Source: Amycolatopsis sp. DSM 110486 (lineage in GTDB: Bacteria > Actinomycetota > Actinomycetes > Mycobacteriales > Pseudonocardiaceae). Taken from it: 64,000 nucleotides of DNA. Positions 1 to 7,515 of this stretch are shown one piece after another. Position 1 is the stretch's first letter, and every line of letters begins with the position of its first letter. The notes under the pieces were generated by a model that saw only the letters and a list, made by a program, of their open reading frames with translations, searched no databases and had not been told where the DNA came from. The position numbers and the translations under genes were made by a program. The stretch spans positions 10,716,501-10,780,500 of the forward strand of contig NZ_CP080519.1 of NCBI RefSeq assembly GCF_019468465.1, read 5' to 3'.

Positions 1-342
1 GGGCGTGCCCTCCGTGTCGTACTGCTCCAGCTTGACCTGGCAGCCCGGGTTCGCCTTGTTGTGCTGGTCGACCGCGAGCTTGGCACCGTTCAGGATGTTG
101 ATGCCGAGGGCCGCGTTGGCGCCGTTGATGGTGCCGGCGTAGGCGATGGAGGTCGGCGAACACTGCGCCTTGCCGTCGCCCGCGGGGTCGGCGGCGTCCG
201 CGGCGGCCGAAGGCGCTGCCGCCTGCGGGGCTCCGCTGTCGTTTCCGCCAGAACCGCTGTCGGTACGCGCCGCGCACGCGCTCAGGGAGATGGCCCCCGC
301 AGCCGCCAGCACGATGATCTTCGTGAGTCGTGCTCTCTGCAC
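1..342 (-). CDS. Branched-chain amino-acid-type ABC substrate-binding lipoprotein (5' part only)
   Basis: This is the N-terminal 114 codons of a secreted solute-binding lipoprotein; the gene runs off the left edge. The GTG start at 342 is chosen because a GGAGGA ribosome site lies a few bases upstream. The protein opens with basic residues, a hydrophobic stretch and a lipobox ending LSAC, so it should be lipid-anchored outside the membrane. An Ala/Ser/Gly-rich linker follows. The mature part then shows the fold entry typical of LivK-like type 1 periplasmic binding proteins (IAYAGTINGANAALGINILN, then GAKLAVDQHN). The family binds branched-chain amino acids or other small solutes and feeds an ABC importer. 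The ligand cannot be told, and no permease is visible in the window. Confidence 0.8.
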   Translation of the reverse strand, partial: MQRARLTKIIVLAAAGAISLSACAARTDSGSGGNDSGAPQAAAPSAAADAADPAGDGKAQCSPTSIAYAGTINGANAALGINILNGAKLAVDQHNKANPGCQVKLEQYDTEGTP

Positions 343-707
343 TCTTCCTCCAAATGCCAACCAACCGTTCGAAGCGAACGGCTCGTCCCTATGTGGGAAC
401 TGACTGGCCGCTGAAAGTAGCCGCCCCGTGAGGTGTTGCACAGAGTTACCCACGGTCTTGTATCCACATCGTGACGGTCGTCACCGGCAGTAATGGACGT
501 TATCCACCCGATTGTCGCAATATGACAACCGGGTGATGACACTGAGTACTCGGATGGCACCTCGATCGGAGCACTTGACGTGCGGCCAGATCGATGTTGG
601 CAGTCTAGGGACTCCACTCGGCTGATGAAGGGGCGGCAAGCCATGATCAGACTCGAAGGTAGCAAACTTGCCCTCTTGCACCGCGCAGAGCGACGGAAGA
701 CCACACC
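343..707. other. Gene-free stretch between the lipoprotein gene and pdtaR terminator
   Basis: No convincing coding sequence is seen on either strand. The left part must hold the leftward promoter of the binding-protein gene. Three DnaA-box-like 9-mers lie within 64 bases: TTACCCACG at 446, GTATCCACA at 460 and TTATCCACC at 500. Base composition is less GC-rich than in the flanking genes. Confidence 0.5.
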
Positions 708-741
708 AAAACGGGCGCGACCCCCTGGTCACGCCCGTTTT
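708..741 (-). terminator. Intrinsic terminator of pdtaR
   Basis: A perfect 10-bp inverted repeat (AAAACGGGCG ... CGCCCGTTTT) with a 14-nt loop lies 20 bases beyond the pdtaR stop codon. The T-run on either strand means it could stop transcription from both sides. Confidence 0.85.
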
Positions 742-761
742 GCCACTCGGATGGGTGAGGC

Positions 762-1373
762 CTAGCCGATGCTCTCCACCACGGCCTCGGCGACCGCCTT
801 CATCGTCGTGCGGCGGTCCATCGCGGTGCGCTGTATCCACCGGAACGCGTCCGGCTCCGTGAGGCCTTGACGGCTCATCAGCAGGCCCTTCGCGCGGTCG
901 ATGACCTTGCGGGTCTCGAGCCGGTCGGTGAGGCCCGCGACTTCCGCCTCCAGCGCCTGCAGCTCGGAGAAGCGGCTCACGGCCAGCTCGATGGCCGGCA
1001 CGAGGTCACGCTTCGCGAACGGCTTGACCAGGTACGCCATCGTGCCCGCGTCGCGGGCCCGCTCGACGAGGTCGCGCTGGCTGAACGCGGTGAGGATGAC
1101 GACCGGCGCGATGCGGTCGCTCGTGATCTTGGCGGCCGCCTCGATGCCGTCGAGTTTCGGCATCTTGACGTCGAGGATGACGAGGTCGGGCTTGAGGTCG
1201 GTGGCCAGGTTGATGGCTTCTTCACCATCGCCTGCCTCGCCGACCACCTCGTAGCCCTCCTCACGCAGCATCTCGACCAGGTCGAGCCTGATGAGCGCCT
1301 CGTCCTCGGCGACGAGCACCCGACGCTGCGGCACGGTGGCGGCACCGTTGGCCTCGGTAGCCTGTTCGGTCAC
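762..1373 (-). CDS. pdtaR: ANTAR-domain response regulator PdtaR
   Basis: This 203-residue regulator has a receiver domain (about residues 18-130) and a C-terminal ANTAR RNA-binding domain (about 140-200). The receiver has the acidic pocket AEDEA, the phospho-acceptor Asp68 in VILDVKMPKLDG, and the conserved Lys in YLVKPF. The ANTAR helices include KVIDRAKGLLMSRQGLTEPDA. The family is phosphorylated by the PdtaS kinase and acts as an antiterminator by binding paired hairpins in mRNA leaders. The GTG start at 1373 has an AGGAGG site about 7 bases upstream. The gene stands alone, with no kinase beside it, as is usual for PdtaR, and a strong terminator follows. Length and architecture match the Mycobacterium orthologue. 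Confidence 0.93.
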   Translation of the reverse strand: MTEQATEANGAATVPQRRVLVAEDEALIRLDLVEMLREEGYEVVGEAGDGEEAINLATDLKPDLVILDVKMPKLDGIEAAAKITSDRIAPVVILTAFSQRDLVERARDAGTMAYLVKPFAKRDLVPAIELAVSRFSELQALEAEVAGLTDRLETRKVIDRAKGLLMSRQGLTEPDAFRWIQRTAMDRRTTMKAVAEAVVESIG

Positions 1374-1544
1374 CGGGGTCCTCCTGAAGGCTCGGCGGGA
1401 CGGTTGACTCGCGGTGACCCGCGAAAGGTCAGCCTACCGGGAACGATCCAGTTCCCAAGATGGCGTTCACCACGAAGTGGCGGGCGCGACACCCCGCCCC
1501 GCCACACGCGCGTCACCGGTGATCGCGTAAAGTTCGTCGCGCTC

Positions 1545-1618
1545 GCCCCCGTAGCCCAACTGGCAGAGGCAACGGATTCAAAACCCGTCCAGTGAGAGTT
1601 CGAATCTCTCCGGGGGCA
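1545..1618 (+). tRNA. tRNA with CAA anticodon (leucine by anticodon), short variable loop
   Basis: A full cloverleaf can be drawn: a 7-bp acceptor stem (GCCCCCG with CGGGGGC), a 3-bp D stem, an anticodon stem 1572-1576/1584-1588 with loop TTCAAAA and anticodon CAA at 1579-1581, a 5-nt variable loop (CCAGT), a 5-bp T stem around TTCGAAT, and discriminator A at 1618 followed by CC. CCA is not fully encoded. The anticodon reads the leucine codon UUG, and A73 fits leucine. But canonical bacterial tRNA-Leu is class II with a long variable arm, which is absent here. The A-C pair closing the anticodon stem is also imperfect. The gene is sure; its charging identity is not. Confidence 0.85.
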
Positions 1619-1871
1619 CCCCTTTCCACCAGCACAAACCGGCCCCTGACCAGGCGCAACTCGGTCGGGGGCCGATCTTGTGTCAACCAGTGGCGCGCGA
1701 CGGCGACCGGCCGGCCCCTCGACGGCGTCACGGCCACGCTGGTCATCACCATCGGCTCGGCCGTGCTCGGCGCCGGCGTGAAGACCAACGACCCCGACCT
1801 ACGTTCACCCCTCTCGCATGGGGACTGGCGGATGGCAAGACTGGCGGACCCCGGACCGCGATAATGGCCAG

Positions 1872-2339
1872 GTGACCGCACACGTCGAACTGCGTGAAAT
1901 CACCGACGACAACCGCGACGAGGTATGCGCCGTGCGTGTCCGGCCGGACCAGAAGAAGTTCGTCGCATCGGTGAAGAAGTCACTGAAGGAGGCACGCAAG
2001 AAACCACAGCTGTCGCCCTGGTATCGCGCTGTGTACGCGGACGACGTGCCCGTCGGTTTCGTCATGCTGAACTGGGCGGTGTCCCCAGGCACGCGCGGCG
2101 TGGCCGGCTCGTACGTCTTGTGGCGACTGCTCGTCGGAGCGCAGTTCCAACGCCGCGGCTACGGGCGCGCCGCGCTGGCCAAAGTCATCGAACTGGTCAG
2201 GGCGGACGGTGGCACCGAACTATTCACCAGTTACCAACCAGGAAAGGGCGAACCATGGCCGTTCTACCGGGGCTTCGGCTTCCAGCCGACCGGTGAGATC
2301 GACGACGGCGAGATCGTCCTGCGGTGCGCGCTGACCTGA
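1872..2339 (+). CDS. GNAT-family N-acetyltransferase
   Basis: This 155-residue protein is a single GCN5-related acetyltransferase domain, which transfers acetyl from acetyl-CoA to an amine. The central acetyl-CoA-binding motif is visible (LLVGAQFQRRGYGRAALAKV, with the Q/R-x-x-G-x-G/A pyrophosphate loop). So are the downstream motif FYRGFGF and a strand resembling PVGFVMLNW. The pattern is closest to spermine/spermidine-type acetyltransferases of the BltD/PaiA sort, but the substrate is only a guess. The GTG at 1872 is preferred because the conserved N-terminal strand (HVELREITDDNRDEV) begins right after it; the ribosome site is weak. It lies alone just downstream of the tRNA. Confidence 0.8.
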   Translation: MTAHVELREITDDNRDEVCAVRVRPDQKKFVASVKKSLKEARKKPQLSPWYRAVYADDVPVGFVMLNWAVSPGTRGVAGSYVLWRLLVGAQFQRRGYGRAALAKVIELVRADGGTELFTSYQPGKGEPWPFYRGFGFQPTGEIDDGEIVLRCALT

Positions 2340-2527
2340 TCGGCCAACCGCGACGACCGAAGGGGCGGTCCGTGGTCCGTTACTGGCGGTGGAAGACGGC
2401 CCTACAATCCGCCACCGCGGCCTAAGGACCGTCTCGTCGAGCAGATCGAACGCCAAAGTGAACGGGTTCGCGGAATCTGGTGTGCGCTGACACGGGAACC
2501 CGTCGCTCGGTCGGCGTCCAAGACCGG

Positions 2528-2794
2528 TTACTCGGGACGATCGTCGACGACGCGTTCCGTGAGCCAGGCAGTGACTAGCTCTGCGGTGACGGCGTCGAGG
2601 TACACGGTGTGCACGTACTCGCCGCGGCGGACCCGGATGACCTGCCGGGTGAGCTCGAGGTCGTCCAGCCACCGGCGCAAACCGGCCCCGCGACCAGCGA
2701 AAACTGGCGTGGGGCCCTTCTCGTTCTGTCCGGCTGTGTCCGAGCAGAACCGGCGACCTCGACCGCTACCCAGTGCCCAGCCCACTCGGCGCAT
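2528..2794 (-). pseudogene. Remnant of a tyrosine recombinase/integrase
   Basis: An 88-codon reading frame carries a stretch ([20 protein letters not shown], then [19 protein letters not shown]) that resembles the segment ahead of the catalytic R-H-R-Y region in actinobacterial tyrosine recombinases. After WLTER the frame departs from the family and stops, so the catalytic end with its tyrosine is missing, as is most of the N-terminal half. It is therefore read as a fossil of an integrated element. The match rests on pattern memory rather than a search, so the family call is tentative. It lies about 1 kb from a tRNA gene, the usual target of such enzymes. Confidence 0.45.
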
Positions 2795-2867
2795 TGCGCG
2801 GCGGGCGCCGTGCTTGAAGGATCGATGTCAGCGAGGGCGGCGAAGGCACGACGCGGACCTCTCCCCT

Positions 2868-3075
2868 GCCAGGCTGCTTGAGCTGTCAAGGACGGGATGC
2901 GGCGGAACAGCCGCCGGAACACTTCTGTCGGCTCTACTCGGGCCAGGTTCTGGCCGAGGCACTGGTGCACGCCGAAGCCGAACGCCGGGTGACCCGGGCC
3001 GCCGGTCCGCCGGTCCGCCTCCGGGTCAAGTCGGCCCCACAGGTCTTCACCGTTTACGGCCAGCCGCCCGGGTGA
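2868..3075 (-). pseudogene. C-terminal scrap of a cytochrome P450
   Basis: Reading leftwards, the segment keeps the end of a P450: a meander-like piece with LDPEADRR, then the haem-binding signature [17 protein letters not shown] with its cysteine ligand, then [11 protein letters not shown] of the L helix. Upstream there is no I helix or ExxR motif. Downstream the reading frame drifts into unrelated sequence without the usual C-terminal strands. It has no plausible start codon. The haem motif makes the family assignment safe. With the recombinase remnant next to it, it marks a scarred region between the GNAT gene and the WYL regulator. Confidence 0.75.
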
Positions 3076-3230
3076 CCATGTGAACGGCCAATTCGGGTTT
3101 GGTCTTACCGATTTCCCTTGCCCCGCATGGAATACACTAGCAGTTGATCATTTTTCAATACAGTCAAAAAATACAACCATACGCAGCGATCTTCCCGGCG
3201 CGCCACTGGTCGTGCGTCAACCTTCGGACG

Positions 3231-4268
3231 TCATGCGAACCTATGGTGAAGCGGATAGCGTGGGCCAGAACCGTTTGCGTACTGTTTCAGCACGGCCTTG
3301 GCCAAGGCGACGAGCGCGGTGCGAAGCTCAGGTGGTGACACCACCTCGATATCGCTGCCATACCCGATCAGCTGTACCGCGCCTTTCGCTGCCGATTCGA
3401 TCGGCAGTTCCGCCAGTACCCAGCCCTGCTCGTCGCGAGAGCCGTGGCGGAGGGCGTCGGCGAGGCTGCTGTCGCTGAGGTCCGGCAGTTGTGCGACGAG
3501 TTCGGGAGCGACCCGGATGTGCGCTGTCGCGGTGAGGCGCCGGCGATCGAAGTCGGTCAGGTGGTGCTGCCAGAACTCGGCGAGGTCGAATGGGGTGACC
3601 CGCTCGAATGTCACGTCCTCGGTGCGGAGTTCCAGGATGTTGCTCACCCGGTAGGTCCGCAGTGGTGACGTGGTGCCGCGGGTGCGGTCGGCGGCGACGA
3701 GGTACCAGACGCCGTTCTTGACGACGAGGCCGTGCGGATCGAGGGTCCGGCGCACTTCGCGTGGTTCGGCCCAGCGCCAGTAGCTCACGTGCACCCGCCG
3801 GTTCGTCAGCAGCGCGTCGGCGAGCGCGGGCAGAGCCGCGGGGGTGGTCGCGTAGCTGTACCAGGCGGGCAGGTCGAGCAGAAAGCGATCGCGTAGCCGG
3901 TTCGCTCGCTCTTCGTGACGGGGTCCGAGGGCGGCGAGCAGCTTCGCCTCGGCCGAGCGGGCCTGTTCGGTCAGTCCGAGTGAGGCCGCCGGCGCCGGGA
4001 GTCCGATGAGGAACAGTGCCAGAGATTCCTGCGAGGTCAGGCCGGTGAGCGTGGTGCGGTACCCATCCACCAGCCGGTAGCCGCCGCCGCGACCGTTCTC
4101 GGCGTAGAGGGGGACGCCCATCTGGGACAGCACCTCAACGTCGCGGTACACGGTGCGCATCGAGACGCCGAGGTGGGCGGCGAGTTCGCGGGCGGTGGCG
4201 GTGCGGCGCGCCTGCAACAGCAGCAGGATCGAGAGCAGGCGCCCGGAACGGACGCCGGACTGGTTCAT
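3231..4268 (-). CDS. WYL-domain (YafY-type) transcriptional regulator
   Basis: This 345-residue protein starts with a DeoR-like winged helix-turn-helix (about 5-60: LSILLLLQARRTATARELAA, then VSMRTVYRDVEVL and GRGGGYRL). Next comes a WYL ligand-sensing domain with GLVVKNGVWYLVAADR, and a C-terminal WCX extension ending in AVLKQYA. The length is normal for the family. Such regulators bind small ligands or nucleic acid and usually repress or activate the divergent neighbour. Here the start codon is only about 50 bp from the start of the divergent pair at 4319-5520, so control of that pair and of itself from the shared promoter is likely. A short AT-rich patch (about 3125-3190) follows the gene. 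Confidence 0.88.
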   Translation of the reverse strand: MNQSGVRSGRLLSILLLLQARRTATARELAAHLGVSMRTVYRDVEVLSQMGVPLYAENGRGGGYRLVDGYRTTLTGLTSQESLALFLIGLPAPAASLGLTEQARSAEAKLLAALGPRHEERANRLRDRFLLDLPAWYSYATTPAALPALADALLTNRRVHVSYWRWAEPREVRRTLDPHGLVVKNGVWYLVAADRTRGTTSPLRTYRVSNILELRTEDVTFERVTPFDLAEFWQHHLTDFDRRRLTATAHIRVAPELVAQLPDLSDSSLADALRHGSRDEQGWVLAELPIESAAKGAVQLIGYGSDIEVVSPPELRTALVALAKAVLKQYANGSGPRYPLHHRFA

Positions 4269-4318
4269 CGAACTAAAGCTGCCATACGGTGTCAGCGTTG
4301 GCCAGCAGACTTGCTCGC

Positions 4319-4798
4319 ATGACGCAGACAGAGCGGCGCCCCGCCTACGACTTCGACTTCTTCACCGGAACCTGGCAGGTGCGGCACCGGCGGCTGAGCT
4401 CACCGCTCGACAGCACTTCGGACTGGATCGAATTCGAGGGCATCACGAACGCGCACACCCATCACGGTGGAGCGATCCACGTCGACGAGGTGTCCCTCGC
4501 CGAGCCAGGCCACTACGGCTTCACCATCCGCACGTACGACCAGGAGCGGAAGGACTGGACGATCCACTGGGTGAACAACCGGGTCGGACGGCTCGAGCCA
4601 CCGGTGCGAGGGCGGTTCACCGACGGCGTCGGGACGTTCTACGGCACCGACGAGGTGGACGGCCGGCCGGTGCGAGTGCGGTTCGTGTGGTCCGAGATCT
4701 CGGACACGACCGCGCGTTGGCGGCAGGCTTTCAGCGTCGACGGCGGCACGACGTGGGTGGACAACTGGGAGATGCGCTTCACCCGGGAAGCCAAGTGA
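4319..4798 (+). CDS. Small conserved protein, DUF1579-like
   Basis: This 159-residue soluble protein begins YDFDFFTGTWQVRHRRL, typical of small beta-rich proteins annotated as DUF1579 or lipocalin-like, in which a 'F-x-G-x-W' entry strand is followed by antiparallel strands. It contains WIEFEGITNAH, DGVGTFYGTDEV and a C-terminal DNWEMRFTRE. It has no signal peptide or membrane segment. ATG at 4319 is chosen; a GTG at 4289 in the same frame would add 10 residues but neither has a clear ribosome site. The stop overlaps the start of the next gene by GTGA, so the two are translationally coupled. Function is unknown. Confidence 0.65.
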   Translation: MTQTERRPAYDFDFFTGTWQVRHRRLSSPLDSTSDWIEFEGITNAHTHHGGAIHVDEVSLAEPGHYGFTIRTYDQERKDWTIHWVNNRVGRLEPPVRGRFTDGVGTFYGTDEVDGRPVRVRFVWSEISDTTARWRQAFSVDGGTTWVDNWEMRFTREAK

Positions 4799-5520
4799 CG
4801 GGCATCCCGCGCTCCGAAGTGGTCGACCTGCGGCAGTACACGCTCCGGCCCGGTCGCCGCGACACCTTGATCGATCTGTTCGACAGCTATTTCGTCGACG
4901 GCCAGGAAGACGTCGGCATCCACGTCGTCGGACAGTTCCGCGATCTCGACGACCCGGACCGGTTCGTGTGGTTGCGCGGCTTCGACTCGATGGCCGCCCG
5001 CGGTGCGAGCCTGCCGGCCTTCTACGGCGGGCCGGTGTGGCAGGCGCATCGGGACCGGGCGAACGCCACCATGGTCGACTCGGACAACGCGTTGCTGCTG
5101 AACCCGCTTCGGCTGGCCGACGGGTATCCGCGGTTCGGTACAGCTCGCGATTCCGCCACACAGCCACGCTCGGTGGTCGGCGTTACCGTCGTCCATCGCG
5201 GCCGGCCGATCGATGAACCGTTCCGCGCGTTCGTCCTCGACTCTGTCCTCCCCGAACTCGTGGCGGCCGGCGGCGTGCCCATCGCGGTGTTCGTCACCGA
5301 TCCGTCCGTCAACAACTTCCCGGCGCTGCCCCTGCGAGAGGAGAACGTCGTCGTGTGGATCAACTGCTTCGACGATGATGCGGCCTACCGCGCCCACCAC
5401 ACCCGCCTCGCCGCGTCGGCCGGATGGTGTGAGCACGTGCTGCCAGTTCTCGAGCACAGCGCCGGGTTGCCCATGCAACAGCTGCGGTTACGTCCCACGG
5501 CAGGGTCACATCTGCGCTGA
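4795..5520 (+). CDS. NIPSNAP-family protein
   Basis: This 241-residue protein has two ferredoxin-like alpha/beta modules. The first begins VVDLRQYTLRPGRRDTLIDL and continues through FVWLRGFDSM; the second begins around VVGVTVVHRGRPIDEPF. This is the NIPSNAP / dimeric alpha-beta barrel pattern, a fold shared with small monooxygenases and dehydratases, but no catalytic role can be assigned. The GTG start at 4795 overlaps the preceding stop codon by four bases. The two-gene unit is divergent from the WYL regulator and probably under its control. Confidence 0.75.
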   Translation: MTGIPRSEVVDLRQYTLRPGRRDTLIDLFDSYFVDGQEDVGIHVVGQFRDLDDPDRFVWLRGFDSMAARGASLPAFYGGPVWQAHRDRANATMVDSDNALLLNPLRLADGYPRFGTARDSATQPRSVVGVTVVHRGRPIDEPFRAFVLDSVLPELVAAGGVPIAVFVTDPSVNNFPALPLREENVVVWINCFDDDAAYRAHHTRLAASAGWCEHVLPVLEHSAGLPMQQLRLRPTAGSHLR

Positions 5521-5534
5521 CCCTTGGCGAAGCC

Positions 5535-5551
5535 CCGGCGCAAGACGCCGG
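5535..5551. terminator. Small hairpin between convergent genes
   Basis: CCGGCG and CGCCGG pair around a 5-nt loop in the short gap between the NIPSNAP gene and the leftward Mo/W operon. There is no T-tract, so this is only a candidate. Confidence 0.35.
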
Positions 5552-5607
5552 AGAACGTCGTCGCTGCTTCAAAGGGTCCCCGAGCTCGCGGGTCGCAAAA
5601 TCCTGAG

Positions 5608-7515
5608 TCAGCGGATACGTTCGCCGGTCTGAGCGCAGGAGTAGCCGCCGAGCCCCTCGACGCGTGTTCGGAAGCCCGGGTCCGCGAGCAGTGTCCACAG
5701 GGGAGCCAGCAGGTCGTGCGACACGTCCGCGGCGCGCATCACGAGATCGTAGGGTTCCTGCGCGACAGGCACGAAGTCGAGGCCGAAGGCTCGGGCCGCG
5801 GCGAGGATGCCCAGCCCCGTGTCGGCGCGGCCGGCGGAGACCGCGGCGGCGACCGCGAGGTGCGTGTGTTCCTCCCGGGCATAACCGGGGATGGCGGCGG
5901 GATCGATGCCGCGGCGGCCCAGTTCGTGGTCGAGCAGGGCGCGGGTGCCGGCGCCGCGCTGGCGGTTGACGTAGCGCACGCCGGGACGCGTGAGGTCGTC
6001 GACGTCCTTGAGGCCCAGCGGGTTTCCGGGCGCCACGAGAAGGCCTTGGTCGCGGTGGACGAGCCGGATCACCGCGGCGTCGTCGCCGAGCAACCGCTCC
6101 ACATAGGGCAGGGTGTACTCGCCGGTGGCCGGGTCGAGCAGGTGCGAGCCGGCGAGGTGGCAGAGCCCGTCGCGCAGGGCGACCAGGCCGCCGAGCGAGC
6201 CGACGTTCGAGGACGCGAGCGTCACCAGCGGGTCGGTGGCGCGCAACGCCGAGGCCGCGAGGTCGAGGACGAGGTCGTGCGAGCCGATCGCGACGATGGT
6301 GCGGTCGATCTCGGCGAGCCCGCGCAGCAGTTCCACCCGGACCTCGGTGCCGGCGTGGTGTCCTTCGACGCCGGCCGGGACGACGAGCAGCCCGTCCGCG
6401 CGGACGAGGGAGGTGAGCACACCGGCACCGCGCGGGAGCGGGGTCGCGACGACGTGGTCCCGTACGCGGCCGAGGCGCACGCGCACCCAGTCGTCCATCC
6501 CGACCACCGACGGCAGTTTCCGGGCGAGCCGCGCGGTCGTCGAGGGCCGCTCGCGCGGTGCGGCACCTTCGAGCTCGGCCAGCAGGGGCGCGGCGAAGAT
6601 GTCGAAGGTGAGAGCCGCGGAGACGGGATAGCCGGGGACACCGAGAATCGGCGTGCCCTTCTCGCCCGTCACCGTCCCGAGCACCACGGGATGCCCGGGC
6701 CGCACCGCGACTCCGTGCACGGCAACGGTTCCGGCTTCGGCGACGACGCGGGCGGTGTAGTCGTCGCGGCCCGCGCTGGATCCCGCGATGAGCATGACCA
6801 GGTCGGCTGCGCACGCGGCTGTGCGCACGGCGGCGGTGATGGCGGCCGGGTCGTCGGCGACGATGGCGGTGACCCGCGCGTCGCAGCCGGCCTCGCGGGC
6901 CTGCGCGGCCAACATGACCGAGTTGGTGTCGGCGATCTCGCCCGGCCGCAGCTCGGTCCCGATCGGCCGGATCTCGTCGCCGGTCGGGATGATCACCACG
7001 ATCGGCGCCCGCCGCACGGACAGCTCGATGACGCCTGCGGCGGCACTGGCGGCGACGTCTACCGGGCGCAGCCGGTGGCCCTCCGGCAACAACAACTCGG
7101 CGGCGCTGATGTCCTCGCCGATGGAGCGCACGTGCTGGTACGGCGGCACCGCCGTGCGCAGTTCGGCACCGTCGAGTGTGTGGTGGACGTGTTCGCGCAT
7201 GACCACCGCGTCGTACCCGGGCGGCAGCGGGTCGCCGGTGTCGACGACCTCGAAGTCCGTCACCACCACCGGCGTCGTCTCCGACGCCCCGACCGTGTCG
7301 GCCGCTCGCACGGCGATGCCGTCCATCCCGGACGAGTCGAACGCCGGCGAAGACCGTTGCGCCCACACCGGTTCCGCCGTGACCCGGCCCACCGCGGCAC
7401 CGACGGGGACCCGGATCGCCTCGACCCGGGCCGGGCACCCGGCGGCGGCCCGCGCTTCCCGCCAGGCGTCGTGGGCCTGGGCGGCGGGGACGTCGGAGAT
7501 GAACGGGCTGTTCAT
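5608..7515 (-). CDS. MoeA fused to a periplasmic-binding-protein-like domain
   Basis: The 635-residue protein has a MoeA-type molybdopterin molybdotransferase part (about 1-410) and a C-terminal PBP-like domain (about 420-635). MoeA inserts molybdate or tungstate into adenylated molybdopterin. Visible MoeA motifs are SSPAFDSSGMDGIAV, PTGDEI, IAGSSAGRDDYT and GVPGYPVSA. The C-terminal part (VTLASSNVGSLGGLVAL, QGLLVAPGNPLGL, QRGAGTRALLDHEL) matches the LysR-substrate/PBP-like domain seen in archaeal and bacterial MoeA fusions; it may sense molybdate, tungstate or a cofactor. The start overlaps the preceding moeA stop by ATGA. It is the last gene of the operon. Two MoeA paralogues side by side suggest separate metal or client specificities, which is inference. 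Confidence 0.9.
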   Translation of the reverse strand: MNSPFISDVPAAQAHDAWREARAAAGCPARVEAIRVPVGAAVGRVTAEPVWAQRSSPAFDSSGMDGIAVRAADTVGASETTPVVVTDFEVVDTGDPLPPGYDAVVMREHVHHTLDGAELRTAVPPYQHVRSIGEDISAAELLLPEGHRLRPVDVAASAAAGVIELSVRRAPIVVIIPTGDEIRPIGTELRPGEIADTNSVMLAAQAREAGCDARVTAIVADDPAAITAAVRTAACAADLVMLIAGSSAGRDDYTARVVAEAGTVAVHGVAVRPGHPVVLGTVTGEKGTPILGVPGYPVSAALTFDIFAAPLLAELEGAAPRERPSTTARLARKLPSVVGMDDWVRVRLGRVRDHVVATPLPRGAGVLTSLVRADGLLVVPAGVEGHHAGTEVRVELLRGLAEIDRTIVAIGSHDLVLDLAASALRATDPLVTLASSNVGSLGGLVALRDGLCHLAGSHLLDPATGEYTLPYVERLLGDDAAVIRLVHRDQGLLVAPGNPLGLKDVDDLTRPGVRYVNRQRGAGTRALLDHELGRRGIDPAAIPGYAREEHTHLAVAAAVSAGRADTGLGILAAARAFGLDFVPVAQEPYDLVMRAADVSHDLLAPLWTLLADPGFRTRVEGLGGYSCAQTGERIR

